Assembly (NCBI RefSeq): GCF_006716645.1
Contig: NZ_VFPL01000002.1
Span: 372,001 to 436,000 of the forward strand
Direction: 5' to 3'
DNA from: Arcticibacter tournemirensis
GTDB taxonomy: Bacteria; Bacteroidota; Bacteroidia; Sphingobacteriales; Sphingobacteriaceae
DNA: 64,000 nucleotides
Part shown: piece after piece, positions 43,237 through 51,116 of the stretch
How positions within the stretch are numbered: the stretch's first letter is position 1
Layout of the letters: each line of letters starts with the position of its first letter
Notes under the pieces: model-generated
The model's database searches: none
Told to the model about the DNA's origin: nothing
Seen by the model: only the letters and a program-made list of their open reading frames with translations
Position numbers and translations under genes: made by a program

Positions 43237-44985
43237 ATGAAGCTGCTTTACAATTACCTGAAAAATTACAAGGGGCTGATAGCTTTCGCCCTGCTCCTTG
43301 CGGCAATCAACCAGATCTTCTCTTTCCTGGATCCCTGGATCTTCAGGAAGATCATCGATAAATACGTAACACATTACCAAAACTACACCACTGAGGAATT
43401 CTTTAAGGGGGCGGGGATGCTTATCCTGGCAGCAATGGGCGTGGCGATGGTGTCGAGGATTGCTAAAAACTTCCAGGACTATTATGTCAATGTGATCACT
43501 CAGCGCCTGGGCGCCCGGATATATTCTGATGGCCTTGCCCATTCGCTCGAGCTTCCATACCAGGTTTTTGAAGACCAGCGGAGCGGCGAAACACTGGGCA
43601 TCCTACAGAAAGTTCGCATTGATACCGAAAAGCTGATCATCGCTACCATAAACATACTCTTTACGAGCATTATCGGCATCATTTTCGTTTTCATCTATGC
43701 GGTTAATATTCATTGGCTGATTGCCGTTTTTTATATTGCCGTGATACCGGTCTTGGGGACCGTAAGCTCTGTATTGAGCAAGAAGATTAAGGTGGTTCAA
43801 AAGAACATTGTTTCAGAAACTACAGCGCTGGCGGGCTCTACCACAGAATCTCTCCGCAATATCGAACTGGTGAAAAGTTTGGGACTTTCCTCGCAGGAGA
43901 TAAAAAGATTAAACAGCACTACCGACAAAATCCTTGGCCTCGAGCTAAAGAAGGTAAAATATGTTCGCAGTCTTAGCTTCGTCCAGGGCACGCTTGTTAA
44001 CCTCCTGCGAAATGGTATCATCTTTCTGATGATGTTCCTGATCTACGACGGGCAGATCACCATTGGTGAATTCTTTTCGTTGTTCCTCTATTCCTTTTTC
44101 ATCTTCGGCCCGCTTCAGGAGCTGGGCAACATTATTAATACCTATCGCGAAACTGAAGTCTCGCTGGCAAATTTTAAAAGCATTATGAGCACTCCAAAGG
44201 AGGTCAGGCCATCTAACCCGGTTAGGATTGATCATATTACCGATCTGAGCTTCCAGAACGTCAGCTTTAAACATCTTACGGCCAACCGGAATGCTTTGAA
44301 TCATATCAGCTTTAGCACAAAGAAAGGGCAGACTATCGCCTTTGTTGGCCCTTCGGGATCGGGTAAAACTACTTTGGTAAAGCTGCTGGTTGGACTCTAT
44401 CTTCCGAAAGAGGGTCAGATCCTTTATAATCATGTCCCTTATTCTGATATCAATCTCGACCAGCTTAGAGAACAAATTGGTTTTGTGACTCAGGATACGC
44501 AGTTGTTTTCAGGAACGATTCGCGAAAACCTTCTTTTTGTCCGTCCCGAAGCTACAGATGCAGAGTGCATGGAAGTTCTTCAGAAAGCGGCGTGTCAAAC
44601 TCTGCTAGCCAGGGCCGATAAAGGTCTTGATACGATGATCGGAGAAGGAGGTGTGAAGGTTTCGGGTGGAGAGAAACAACGTCTTTCCATTGCGCGTTCT
44701 CTGCTACGCCGGCCGGATATTCTCGTATTCGACGAAGCTACTTCAGCCCTCGATTCGCTGACCGAAGAAGAAATTACCAAAACGATTCGCGATGTATCGG
44801 TAATGGACGAACGAATCACTATCCTCATCGCTCACAGACTTTCTACCATCATGCATGCTGATCGTATTTATGTGCTTGAGAAAGGGGATATTGCCGAATC
44901 GGGGCGTCATCACGAGCTCCTCGAAGAAAGAGGCTTGTATTACGCCATGTGGAGACAACAAATCGGGGAGCGGGAAGAGGTGTAG
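43237..44985 (+). CDS. ABC exporter with fused membrane and ATPase domains (MsbA-like)
   Basis: Half-transporter, 582 residues: six membrane helices (about 20-310) then an ATPase domain with Walker A VGPSGSGKTTLVKLL, Q-loop FVTQDTQLFSG, signature VSGGEKQRLSIARSL, Walker B ILVFDEATSALD and H-loop IAHRLST. Type IV exporter; could move lipids or drugs, substrate unknown. A TTG at 43204 would add 11 residues but lies in the promoter/terminator region, so ATG 43237 is chosen. A perfect hairpin follows 3 bases after the stop. Confidence 0.9.
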   Translation: MKLLYNYLKNYKGLIAFALLLAAINQIFSFLDPWIFRKIIDKYVTHYQNYTTEEFFKGAGMLILAAMGVAMVSRIAKNFQDYYVNVITQRLGARIYSDGLAHSLELPYQVFEDQRSGETLGILQKVRIDTEKLIIATINILFTSIIGIIFVFIYAVNIHWLIAVFYIAVIPVLGTVSSVLSKKIKVVQKNIVSETTALAGSTTESLRNIELVKSLGLSSQEIKRLNSTTDKILGLELKKVKYVRSLSFVQGTLVNLLRNGIIFLMMFLIYDGQITIGEFFSLFLYSFFIFGPLQELGNIINTYRETEVSLANFKSIMSTPKEVRPSNPVRIDHITDLSFQNVSFKHLTANRNALNHISFSTKKGQTIAFVGPSGSGKTTLVKLLVGLYLPKEGQILYNHVPYSDINLDQLREQIGFVTQDTQLFSGTIRENLLFVRPEATDAECMEVLQKAACQTLLARADKGLDTMIGEGGVKVSGGEKQRLSIARSLLRRPDILVFDEATSALDSLTEEEITKTIRDVSVMDERITILIAHRLSTIMHADRIYVLEKGDIAESGRHHELLEERGLYYAMWRQQIGEREEV

Positions 44986-44988
44986 TAG

Positions 44989-45021
44989 TTCCCGAAAGAA
45001 AACGAAGTTTTCTTTCGGGAA
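44989..45021. terminator. Perfect 15-bp hairpin after the ABC exporter
   Basis: 44989-45003 pairs exactly with 45007-45021 around a GAA loop (arm TTCCCGAAAGAAAAC). No T-run follows on the plus strand, so it may be a rho-aided terminator or an mRNA end stabiliser. Array R10a starts on the next base. Confidence 0.55.
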
Positions 45022-45056
45022 GGTTGTCAGCTGTCAGAAATCAGCAATCAGATTTG
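45022..45056 (+). repeat. Degenerate heptanucleotide array R10a (5 units)
   Basis: GGTTGTC, AGCTGTC, AGAAATC, AGCAATC, AGATTTG in exact register, starting directly after the 15-bp hairpin. AGAAATC and AGCAATC are also adjacent in array R4, 34 kb away. Confidence 0.75.
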
Positions 45057-45077
45057 ACTGGCATGAAATGGTGAACG

Positions 45078-45112
45078 CAATTAGCTGGCAGAGATTAGCA
45101 ATCAGCTTTAGC
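45078..45112 (+). repeat. Degenerate heptanucleotide array R10b (5 units)
   Basis: CAATTAG, CTGGCAG, AGATTAG, CAATCAG, CTTTAGC. Same vocabulary as R10a but shifted: the two AGCAATC copies are 54 bases apart, not a multiple of 7, so an unrelated 21-base stretch interrupts the array. Confidence 0.65.
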
Positions 45113-45162
45113 TAGCGTTAAATAGTGAAAAAAGTTTTTCTATATTTATAAAAAAACCAACA

Positions 45163-45387
45163 ATGAACACATTACTATTCCTTAACATCGGAGCATCAGA
45201 ACTTTTAATAGTCGCTTTATTGCCGCTGATCCTTATGATTTTTTGCCTTGTGGATGTCTTACGCTCAGATTTCAAAGATCGTAGCATAAAACCTTTATGG
45301 TGCCTTGTAATAATATTAGCGCCTTTTTTCGGATCCCTTATCTACCTATTGGCAGTGAGAAACCAGAAGATTCAATACCATCGTTAG
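45163..45387 (+). CDS. Small PLDc_N-domain membrane protein
   Basis: 74 residues, two predicted helices: SELLIVALLPLILMIFCLVDVL and PLWCLVIILAPFFGSLIYLL, separated by a short charged loop with the DxLRSDF pattern of the PLDc_N family (PF13396), here without any phospholipase domain. The function of such stand-alone proteins is unknown. ATG start after an A-rich leader with TATATTTA, a near -7 box. Followed by 235 bases with no recognised feature. Confidence 0.75.
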   Translation: MNTLLFLNIGASELLIVALLPLILMIFCLVDVLRSDFKDRSIKPLWCLVIILAPFFGSLIYLLAVRNQKIQYHR

Positions 45388-45622
45388 CCGCAGGTTACTC
45401 CATGGTTTTAGCATACTACTAGTGTTATGTTAAGTCAAACATGACTTGTTTCTTACTATCGGTCGTTATGCTTTAAGCTTAGTACTTATTACGTATAAAT
45501 TAACACTAGACCAATTGCCTTAGGGGGTAAAAGTGTTACACTTTATTGCCAGAAAGGCTTCAGTTTGATACAGAAGCCAGCTTAAGGGCAAGCCTAATGG
45601 CCGGCCACTGACTACATTCTTG

Positions 45623-46894
45623 TTATTTTTCGTGGATCTCCTTCAACCCCAACGGTACCAGAGCCTTCGTTTTCAGATACGTTAAGCTCACTACTATAAG
45701 CGTCATGGTTCCTCCAAAAATTACGGCAGGAACAGTCCCCATTAGCTTAGCTGTGAGCCCGGATTCGAATGCCCCGATTTCATTGGAAGAGCCTATAAAC
45801 ATAGAGTTCACCGCTGAAACCCGGCCACGCATATCGTCGGGAGTTAGCAGCTGCATAATGGTGGAGCGGATCACCACGCTTACACTATCGAACACTCCTT
45901 CAAAGAAGAGGAATATTAAAGTAAGATAAAAGCTGGTAGACAGTCCGTAACAAATGATGGAAACGCCGAAGCCGGTGACGGCAATTAAAAGGTTCCGCCA
46001 GGGTTTATTCATAGGGGAATGGCGGGCCATAATCAACATCGTAATTACTGCACCAACGGCTGGTGCCGCACGCATAAGTCCGAACTGCTCTGCTCCTACG
46101 TGCAGCACCTCACTGGCAATTACCGGGATCAGGGCAACGGCCCCTCCGAAAAACACGGAGAACATGTCGAGACTCATCGCGCCGAGCATCATCCTGTTAC
46201 TGAACACAAATTTTATACCCACCGAAAGGTTCTGAAATATATTTTCCCGGGGGACGAACTGCGGCGGCATCTTCCTTAGAAAAAAAAGACAGCTGAAAGC
46301 TGCAATCATAAACACTAGTATAATTAGGAAAGTTAGCGAAACACCCCCATACGCGTAAATCAGTCCCCCTGCTGCCGGTCCGGCGATGGAAGCAACCTGA
46401 TAGCCGGTACTGTTCCAGGTAGAGGAATTGGGATAGTGCTCGCGTGGAACCACCTGTGCCATGATCGAAAACGTGGCAGGCCCCATAAAACCGCGACAGA
46501 TACCTATACAGAAAATCATGACGTATACAATTCCGACAATATGCCCGGCTCCCAGTTTAGCGGTCAATGCCGGAAGAGTTATGAGGTATAAGATGGCAGA
46601 ACAGGTGAACATGCCGCCAATAATGATCTTAAGTAAGCCGGTCTTCTCCGATTTGTCAGCTACATAACCTCCATAGAGTGCAATGCCGATAGCTGGAATA
46701 GCCTCCGAAAGACCAATCATGCCAAGGGAAAGGGGATCTTTCGTCAAATGATAGATATACCACCCAATTACCACCGCCTGAATCTGATAACCAAATGTCA
46801 GGAAAAACCTCATTATTAAATAAGCACGGAATTCGGGAAACCGCAGAGCGGCATAAGCATCTTTTCGGGGAGGCTGTGAACTATCTGTATCCAT
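45623..46894 (-). CDS. MFS transporter (EntS/MFS_3-like)
   Basis: 423 residues, 12 membrane helices. N-terminal ALRFPEFRAYLIMRFFLTFGYQ and the loop-2 motif YGGYVADKSEKTGLLK fit the MFS_3 group that includes siderophore exporter EntS; the second half has LTPDDMRGRVSAVNSMFIGSSNEIG (residues about 350-374), typical of that group. Substrate unknown. Single gene with its own -7 box (46947-46954); array R11 lies between that box and recG. Confidence 0.87.
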   Translation of the reverse strand: MDTDSSQPPRKDAYAALRFPEFRAYLIMRFFLTFGYQIQAVVIGWYIYHLTKDPLSLGMIGLSEAIPAIGIALYGGYVADKSEKTGLLKIIIGGMFTCSAILYLITLPALTAKLGAGHIVGIVYVMIFCIGICRGFMGPATFSIMAQVVPREHYPNSSTWNSTGYQVASIAGPAAGGLIYAYGGVSLTFLIILVFMIAAFSCLFFLRKMPPQFVPRENIFQNLSVGIKFVFSNRMMLGAMSLDMFSVFFGGAVALIPVIASEVLHVGAEQFGLMRAAPAVGAVITMLIMARHSPMNKPWRNLLIAVTGFGVSIICYGLSTSFYLTLIFLFFEGVFDSVSVVIRSTIMQLLTPDDMRGRVSAVNSMFIGSSNEIGAFESGLTAKLMGTVPAVIFGGTMTLIVVSLTYLKTKALVPLGLKEIHEK

Positions 46895-46946
46895 TTTATT
46901 AGTAGCTATAGGCAGTCGGGTGTCGGCAAAAAGCTTTCAGAATGAA

Positions 46947-46954
46947 CAAATATA
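46947..46954 (-). promoter_or_regulatory. Candidate -7 box of the MFS gene
   Basis: TATATTTG on the minus strand, exact TAnnTTTG; no TTTG at the expected -33 distance, which falls in heptad array R11. Confidence 0.45.
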
Positions 46955-46965
46955 CATAATCCATC

Positions 46966-47049
46966 TTGATTCCTGTATTCTGATACCTGTATCTTGGTAC
47001 TTGATTCCTGTATCTTGATTCTTGATACTAGACACTTGATACTATCCTC
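46966..47049 (-). repeat. Degenerate heptanucleotide array R11 (12 units), starting in the recG stop codon
   Basis: Twelve consecutive 7-base units without indel, read here on the plus strand: TTGATTC three times, TTGATAC twice, CTGTATC twice, and CTGTATT, CTGATAC, TTGGTAC, TAGACAC, TATCCTC. Positions 2-3 and 7 are the most constant. In recG sense the first unit is GAGGATA, whose GA belongs to the TGA stop codon (47048-47050). Confidence 0.88.
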
Positions 47050-49144
47050 ACGATATCTTATTCCAGCTAATCGCAGGAGTTTTCCGGAGAAAGTATTCTT
47101 TTAAGAGAACATTTTTATCTGTGTTCAGTTCAGGGTCATCCTCAAAGATCCGGATGACGGCATCTCTTGCTTCCTGGAGGATGTGCTGATCATGGGCAAG
47201 GTCGGCCAGTTTCAGGTCGAGCACACCACTTTGCTGTGTACCTTCAATATTACCAGGTCCGCGTAGTTGCAGGTCGGTTTCGGATATTTCAAAACCGTCG
47301 TTCGTTTTAACCATCGTCTGAAGCCGTATTCTAGCCTCCCTGCTTAATTTATTCCCGCTCATCAGCACACAATACGACTGTTCCGCTCCGCGCCCCACAC
47401 GGCCTCTCAGCTGATGCAGCTGCGACAAGCCAAAACGTTCGGCATTCTCTATAATCATCACACTGGCATTCGGAACATTTACGCCAACTTCGATAACCGT
47501 CGTTGCCACCATAATCTGCGTCTCGCCCTTCACGAACCGCTGCATCTCAAAATCCTTATCTGCAGCCTTCAACTTACCGTGGACGATACTGATCCTGTAT
47601 TGCGGAAGGGGAAACTCACGTGATATGGCTTCAATTCCGGCTTCAAGATACAAGAGGTCCAGTTTTTCACTCTCTTTTATTAATGGATAAACGATATAGA
47701 CCTGACGTCCCTTTGCGATCTCCTGCCGCATAAACCCAAACATCCGCAAGCGCTGGCTTTCAAACAAGTGGATAGTCTTAATAGGCTTCCGGCCGGCAGG
47801 AAGTTCGTTAATAACGGAGATGTCAAGGTCGCCGTAAAGGGTCATCGCGAGGGTGCGGGGTATAGGCGTCGCCGTCATCACCAGCACATGAGGCGGAACA
47901 CTGTTCTTTCGCCATAACTTCGCCCGCTGTTCTACTCCAAAACGATGCTGCTCATCGATAACAGCAAGTCCCAGATTCTTGAACTGTACCTCATCCTCAA
48001 TGAGTGCATGGGTGCCTACCAGTATATTGAGTGATCCATCCTGCAGAGCCTGGTGTATTATCCTGCGTTCCTTCTTAGGCGTAGAGCCGCACAATAAGGC
48101 CATGTTAATAAATCCCTGGCCCATCATCTTTTCAAGAGAAGCATAGTGCTGCTTTGCCAGGATTTCGGTAGGAGCCATCATACAAGTTTGGAAACCATTA
48201 TCAATGGCCAAGAGCATACTCATTAAGGCTACCACGGTTTTGCCACTACCTACATCCCCCTGAAGCAGCCGGTTCATCTGGATACCTTTTTGAGTGTCCT
48301 GTCTGATTTCCTTTAGCACCTTCTTTTGAGCATTGGTAAGATCGAAGGGTAATTTATCCGAATAAAAGGCATTAAATTTCTCTCCCACCTGCCCGAACAA
48401 TAGCCCGCGAAACTTGCCGGTACGTAGAAGCTTATTTCTGAGAAGCTTTAACTGGATAAAGAACAGTTCCTCAAATTTCAGGCGATGTCGCGCCGCTTCC
48501 AGACTATTCGGGTTCTGAGGAAAGTGAATTTGCTGAATAGCGTCAGCCTTATTAAGCAGCCTGTGCTTTGAACGAAGATAATCGGGAATGGTTTCCTGGA
48601 TGGATCTTCCAACAATTTCCAAAGCCGATGCCTGGAGACGTTGTAAACTCTTAGTATCCAGAAACGACTGTTTCAGCTTTTCGGTAGAGTTGTAGACGGG
48701 CTGCAAGGTGAGGTTTCCCTGTTTTACTGCAGATGGATTATATAACTCCAGCTCCGGGTGAGAAATGGAGAACCTGCCATTAAATTCCGTCGGCTTCCCG
48801 AACACAATAAACACGGCACCCGGCTGGACTAATTTGTCGGCCCAGCGAATACCCTGGAACCACACGAGCTCAAGTACGCCGGTATCATCCTTCAGCTGAG
48901 CCACCAGCCGCCGCGACTGCTTCTCACCAATAATTTCCTTTGATAAGACCCTCCCTATTACCTGAACCGAGGGCATATCTGCAGATACCTCCCTGATTTT
49001 GTAAAACCTTGTACGGTCTACGTAGCGGAAAGGAAAATGCTGTAATAAATCGTTAAACGTATAAACACCCAGCTCCTTCTTCAGCAGTTCAGCTTTTTGC
49101 TGTCCTACTCCTTTCAGGTACTCAATAGGCGTGTCTAAGTTCAA
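47048..49144 (-). CDS. recG: ATP-dependent DNA helicase RecG
   Basis: Remodels stalled forks and branched DNA. 698 residues: wedge/OB domain (about 60-170), then helicase motifs I (LLQGDVGSGKTVVALM), Ia (MAPTEILAKQHY), II (VIDEQHRFGVEQR), III (VMTATPIPRTLAM), and IV-VI ending in QLRGRVGRG, with the C-terminal DLQLRGPGNIEGTQQSG. The start must be TTG at 49144, as there is no upstream ATG and the resulting N-terminus (NLDTPIEYLKGVG) fits the family. It lies 16 bases after ridA. Confidence 0.95.
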   Translation of the reverse strand: MNLDTPIEYLKGVGQQKAELLKKELGVYTFNDLLQHFPFRYVDRTRFYKIREVSADMPSVQVIGRVLSKEIIGEKQSRRLVAQLKDDTGVLELVWFQGIRWADKLVQPGAVFIVFGKPTEFNGRFSISHPELELYNPSAVKQGNLTLQPVYNSTEKLKQSFLDTKSLQRLQASALEIVGRSIQETIPDYLRSKHRLLNKADAIQQIHFPQNPNSLEAARHRLKFEELFFIQLKLLRNKLLRTGKFRGLLFGQVGEKFNAFYSDKLPFDLTNAQKKVLKEIRQDTQKGIQMNRLLQGDVGSGKTVVALMSMLLAIDNGFQTCMMAPTEILAKQHYASLEKMMGQGFINMALLCGSTPKKERRIIHQALQDGSLNILVGTHALIEDEVQFKNLGLAVIDEQHRFGVEQRAKLWRKNSVPPHVLVMTATPIPRTLAMTLYGDLDISVINELPAGRKPIKTIHLFESQRLRMFGFMRQEIAKGRQVYIVYPLIKESEKLDLLYLEAGIEAISREFPLPQYRISIVHGKLKAADKDFEMQRFVKGETQIMVATTVIEVGVNVPNASVMIIENAERFGLSQLHQLRGRVGRGAEQSYCVLMSGNKLSREARIRLQTMVKTNDGFEISETDLQLRGPGNIEGTQQSGVLDLKLADLAHDQHILQEARDAVIRIFEDDPELNTDKNVLLKEYFLRKTPAISWNKIS

Positions 49145-49160
49145 ACCTTCGCTTTTTTGC

Positions 49161-49541
49161 TTACGCTTTAGTTGCCACTACAGAGATCTCCACATTCACA
49201 TTTTTAGGCAACCCTGCAACGGCAATAGTTTCGCGTGCAGGAAAAGCGCCTGTAAAATACGAACCGTAAATCTCGTTAACGACAGGAAACAGGCTCATAT
49301 CAGAAAGGAAAATGGTGGTTTTCACAATATCTTCAAAGCTAAATTCTGCTTCCGCCAGTATAGCCGATAAGTTATCCATCACTTGTTTTGTTTCATCCTC
49401 TACAGAGGAAAGCACCAATTCATTGTTTTGAGGATTGATCGCTATCTGTCCTGAAACGTATAAAAAACCATTTGCAACAATAGCTTGATTGTAAGGGCCA
49501 ATTGGCGCTGGAGCATTCGGGGTTTTGATAATCTGCTTCAT
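49161..49541 (-). CDS. ridA: RidA/YjgF-family enamine/imine deaminase
   Basis: 126-residue trimeric enzyme that hydrolyses reactive enamines from PLP-dependent dehydratases. Family features: NAPAPIGPYNQAI at the N-terminus, FLYVSGQIAINPQ, the catalytic-arginine region FPARETIAVAGLPKNV and the C-terminal VEISVVATKA. Full length. It lies between the small membrane protein (3-base gap) and recG (16 bases), so the three may be one transcript. Confidence 0.95.
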   Translation of the reverse strand: MKQIIKTPNAPAPIGPYNQAIVANGFLYVSGQIAINPQNNELVLSSVEDETKQVMDNLSAILAEAEFSFEDIVKTTIFLSDMSLFPVVNEIYGSYFTGAFPARETIAVAGLPKNVNVEISVVATKA

Positions 49542-49544
49542 ATT

Positions 49545-49685
49545 TTAAGAAAGCCAGTCTATGAGTTTATAAATAATTCCTGCGAGGAATATGAGTATTG
49601 CTATTGCGTTAATAATGTGCATCACCTTCAGGTTAAAGCTCTGAGGCCTGTCGGGGTTTCTTCTCCTGAAAAAATACATAGCCAT
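49545..49685 (-). CDS. 46-residue conserved-looking small membrane protein
   Basis: A short frame with a basic N-terminus (MYFFRRRNPDRPQSFNLKV) and one hydrophobic helix (AIAILIFLAGIIYKLIDWL). ATG at 49685, or 49679 two codons later. From memory, similar short proteins beginning MYFFRRR-P occur in Sphingobacteriales, so I think it is real; function unknown. It ends three bases before the ridA start. Confidence 0.65.
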   Translation of the reverse strand: MAMYFFRRRNPDRPQSFNLKVMHIINAIAILIFLAGIIYKLIDWLS

Positions 49686-49793
49686 TAGGATGAATTATTT
49701 AGATGCAAACTAAGATAAACTTGTTTTATATGCAAGTTTAAAAGCTTATTAAGCAACATCGCTCTCTTTCGTGCACAGAATTCAAAAAGAGAG

Positions 49794-49827
49794 CAAAAAA
49801 AGAGAGGGCTCCTGACGGGAGCCCTCT
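49794..49827 (-). terminator. Intrinsic terminator of the OmpA-family gene
   Basis: 10-bp stem (AGAGGGCTCC 49803-49812 with GGAGCCCTCT 49818-49827), 5-base loop, then on the minus strand a run of T residues. A second weaker inverted repeat, GCTCTCTTT (49761-49769) with AAAGAGAGC (49786-49794), follows. Confidence 0.88.
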
Positions 49828-49856
49828 TTGATAATATGCTTAAATACTATATTATC

Positions 49857-51116
49857 TTATTTTTTGATTTCAACACGACGGTTCTGAACACGTCCTTCTT
49901 CAGTTGAATTTGAAGCAAGTGGACGGCTTTCACCGAAAGCTTTAACTGTAACGCGGTTTGCGTCAACACCTGAGTTAACAAGGTAAGTCTTTACAGAATT
50001 AGCTCTGTCTCTTGACAGGTTCATGTTGTAAGCTTCAGTACCTTCAGCAGAAGCATGTCCTTCTAAAGTTAAAGTAGAAGAAGAGTTAGCTCTTAAGTCA
50101 GAAGAAACCTTATCTAAAGTAGGATAAGAAGAAGTTCTCAATACTGAGCTATCGAATTCAAACTGAATGTTAGAGTAGCTTGCAGAAGCACTGTCAGCAG
50201 TAGGTAACTGAAGAGGGCAACCAGCGCCATCTACAACAGTTCCAGCAGGAGTACCAGGGCATTTGTCGAATCTGTCAGAAACACCATCGCCATCAGCATC
50301 AGCAGAAAGCTGGTTAACAGTATTTTCCAAAGTGCTTACGCGAGTTTTAAGAGCTTCAACTTCCTGACGTAATGTAGGATCTTTTAATTCATCATACATT
50401 AAAGCCACAGGGTTTGACCACTGTAAACTTGGTTTGCTAGAGTTACCCAGAGTGAATTCAAGACCAGCGTATCCATAAGACCATTTGTCTTTGTTAGAAG
50501 TACCACCAGTCCAGGTTCCGTCAAGGTTATCAGCATCAAGGAAGTTAGCATCGTAACCTAAGTTTAATGCAACTACTTCTCCTAATTTAAAGCTGATACC
50601 TGCACCAACCGGGATGAACAGTTCAGTTCTGCTGCCAGCAGCATCACCTGGATCGTATCCGGTTAAACCAGCACCTGCGTTAATGAAGAAACCAACATTC
50701 TTGGTTCTGCTAAGGAAAGATACAGTTCCAACATTAACAACACCTTTTAAAGATACTGCGTAGTTAAGATCTGTTTCGAAATCACCAACACCTCCCTGAT
50801 AATCATCGCGAGTACCAGAAAGCTTGCCCATTGTACCATCCAGCTTTAAAGCGAAGGAAGGAGCAAGTTGTTTTTTAATGAACAGGCCATAACCTAAGTT
50901 AGCATCCCAGTCATTGTAATCATTTGATCCAAAGCCAACGATAGGAGTTAAAACCCCACCAGTTACACCAATAGACCAGGTTCTGTACTGTGCTCTTCCG
51001 CCAAACACCGTGGCAGTAGAGGTCGAAGTCATAGTGGTATCCTGAGCTGAGGCTGCAGTAGCTGCCATCATTAACAGGGAACCAGCTACAACTTTCTTAA
51101 TTGTAGAATAATTCAT
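49857..51116 (-). CDS. OmpA-family outer-membrane protein with calcium-binding linker
   Basis: 419 residues: signal peptide (1-24, ending ASAQD), N-terminal beta-barrel (about 30-240), a short coiled helix (EVEALKTRVSTLENTVNQLS), a thrombospondin type 3-like calcium motif (DADGDGVSDRFDKCPGTP) and a C-terminal OmpA peptidoglycan-binding domain (FEFDSSVLRTSSYPTLDKV, LEGHASAEGTEAYNMNLSRDRA, NRRVEI). It likely anchors the outer membrane to the wall. Strong promoter and terminator suggest a highly expressed single gene. Confidence 0.93.
   Translation of the reverse strand: MNYSTIKKVVAGSLLMMAATAASAQDTTMTSTSTATVFGGRAQYRTWSIGVTGGVLTPIVGFGSNDYNDWDANLGYGLFIKKQLAPSFALKLDGTMGKLSGTRDDYQGGVGDFETDLNYAVSLKGVVNVGTVSFLSRTKNVGFFINAGAGLTGYDPGDAAGSRTELFIPVGAGISFKLGEVVALNLGYDANFLDADNLDGTWTGGTSNKDKWSYGYAGLEFTLGNSSKPSLQWSNPVALMYDELKDPTLRQEVEALKTRVSTLENTVNQLSADADGDGVSDRFDKCPGTPAGTVVDGAGCPLQLPTADSASASYSNIQFEFDSSVLRTSSYPTLDKVSSDLRANSSSTLTLEGHASAEGTEAYNMNLSRDRANSVKTYLVNSGVDANRVTVKAFGESRPLASNSTEEGRVQNRRVEIKK

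Noticed and set aside
45388-45622. Hidden gene or RNA between the PLDc_N gene and the MFS gene
   Set aside because: Short frames only, small chance inverted repeat (AAGTC/GACTT), nothing resembling a tRNA or known RNA.
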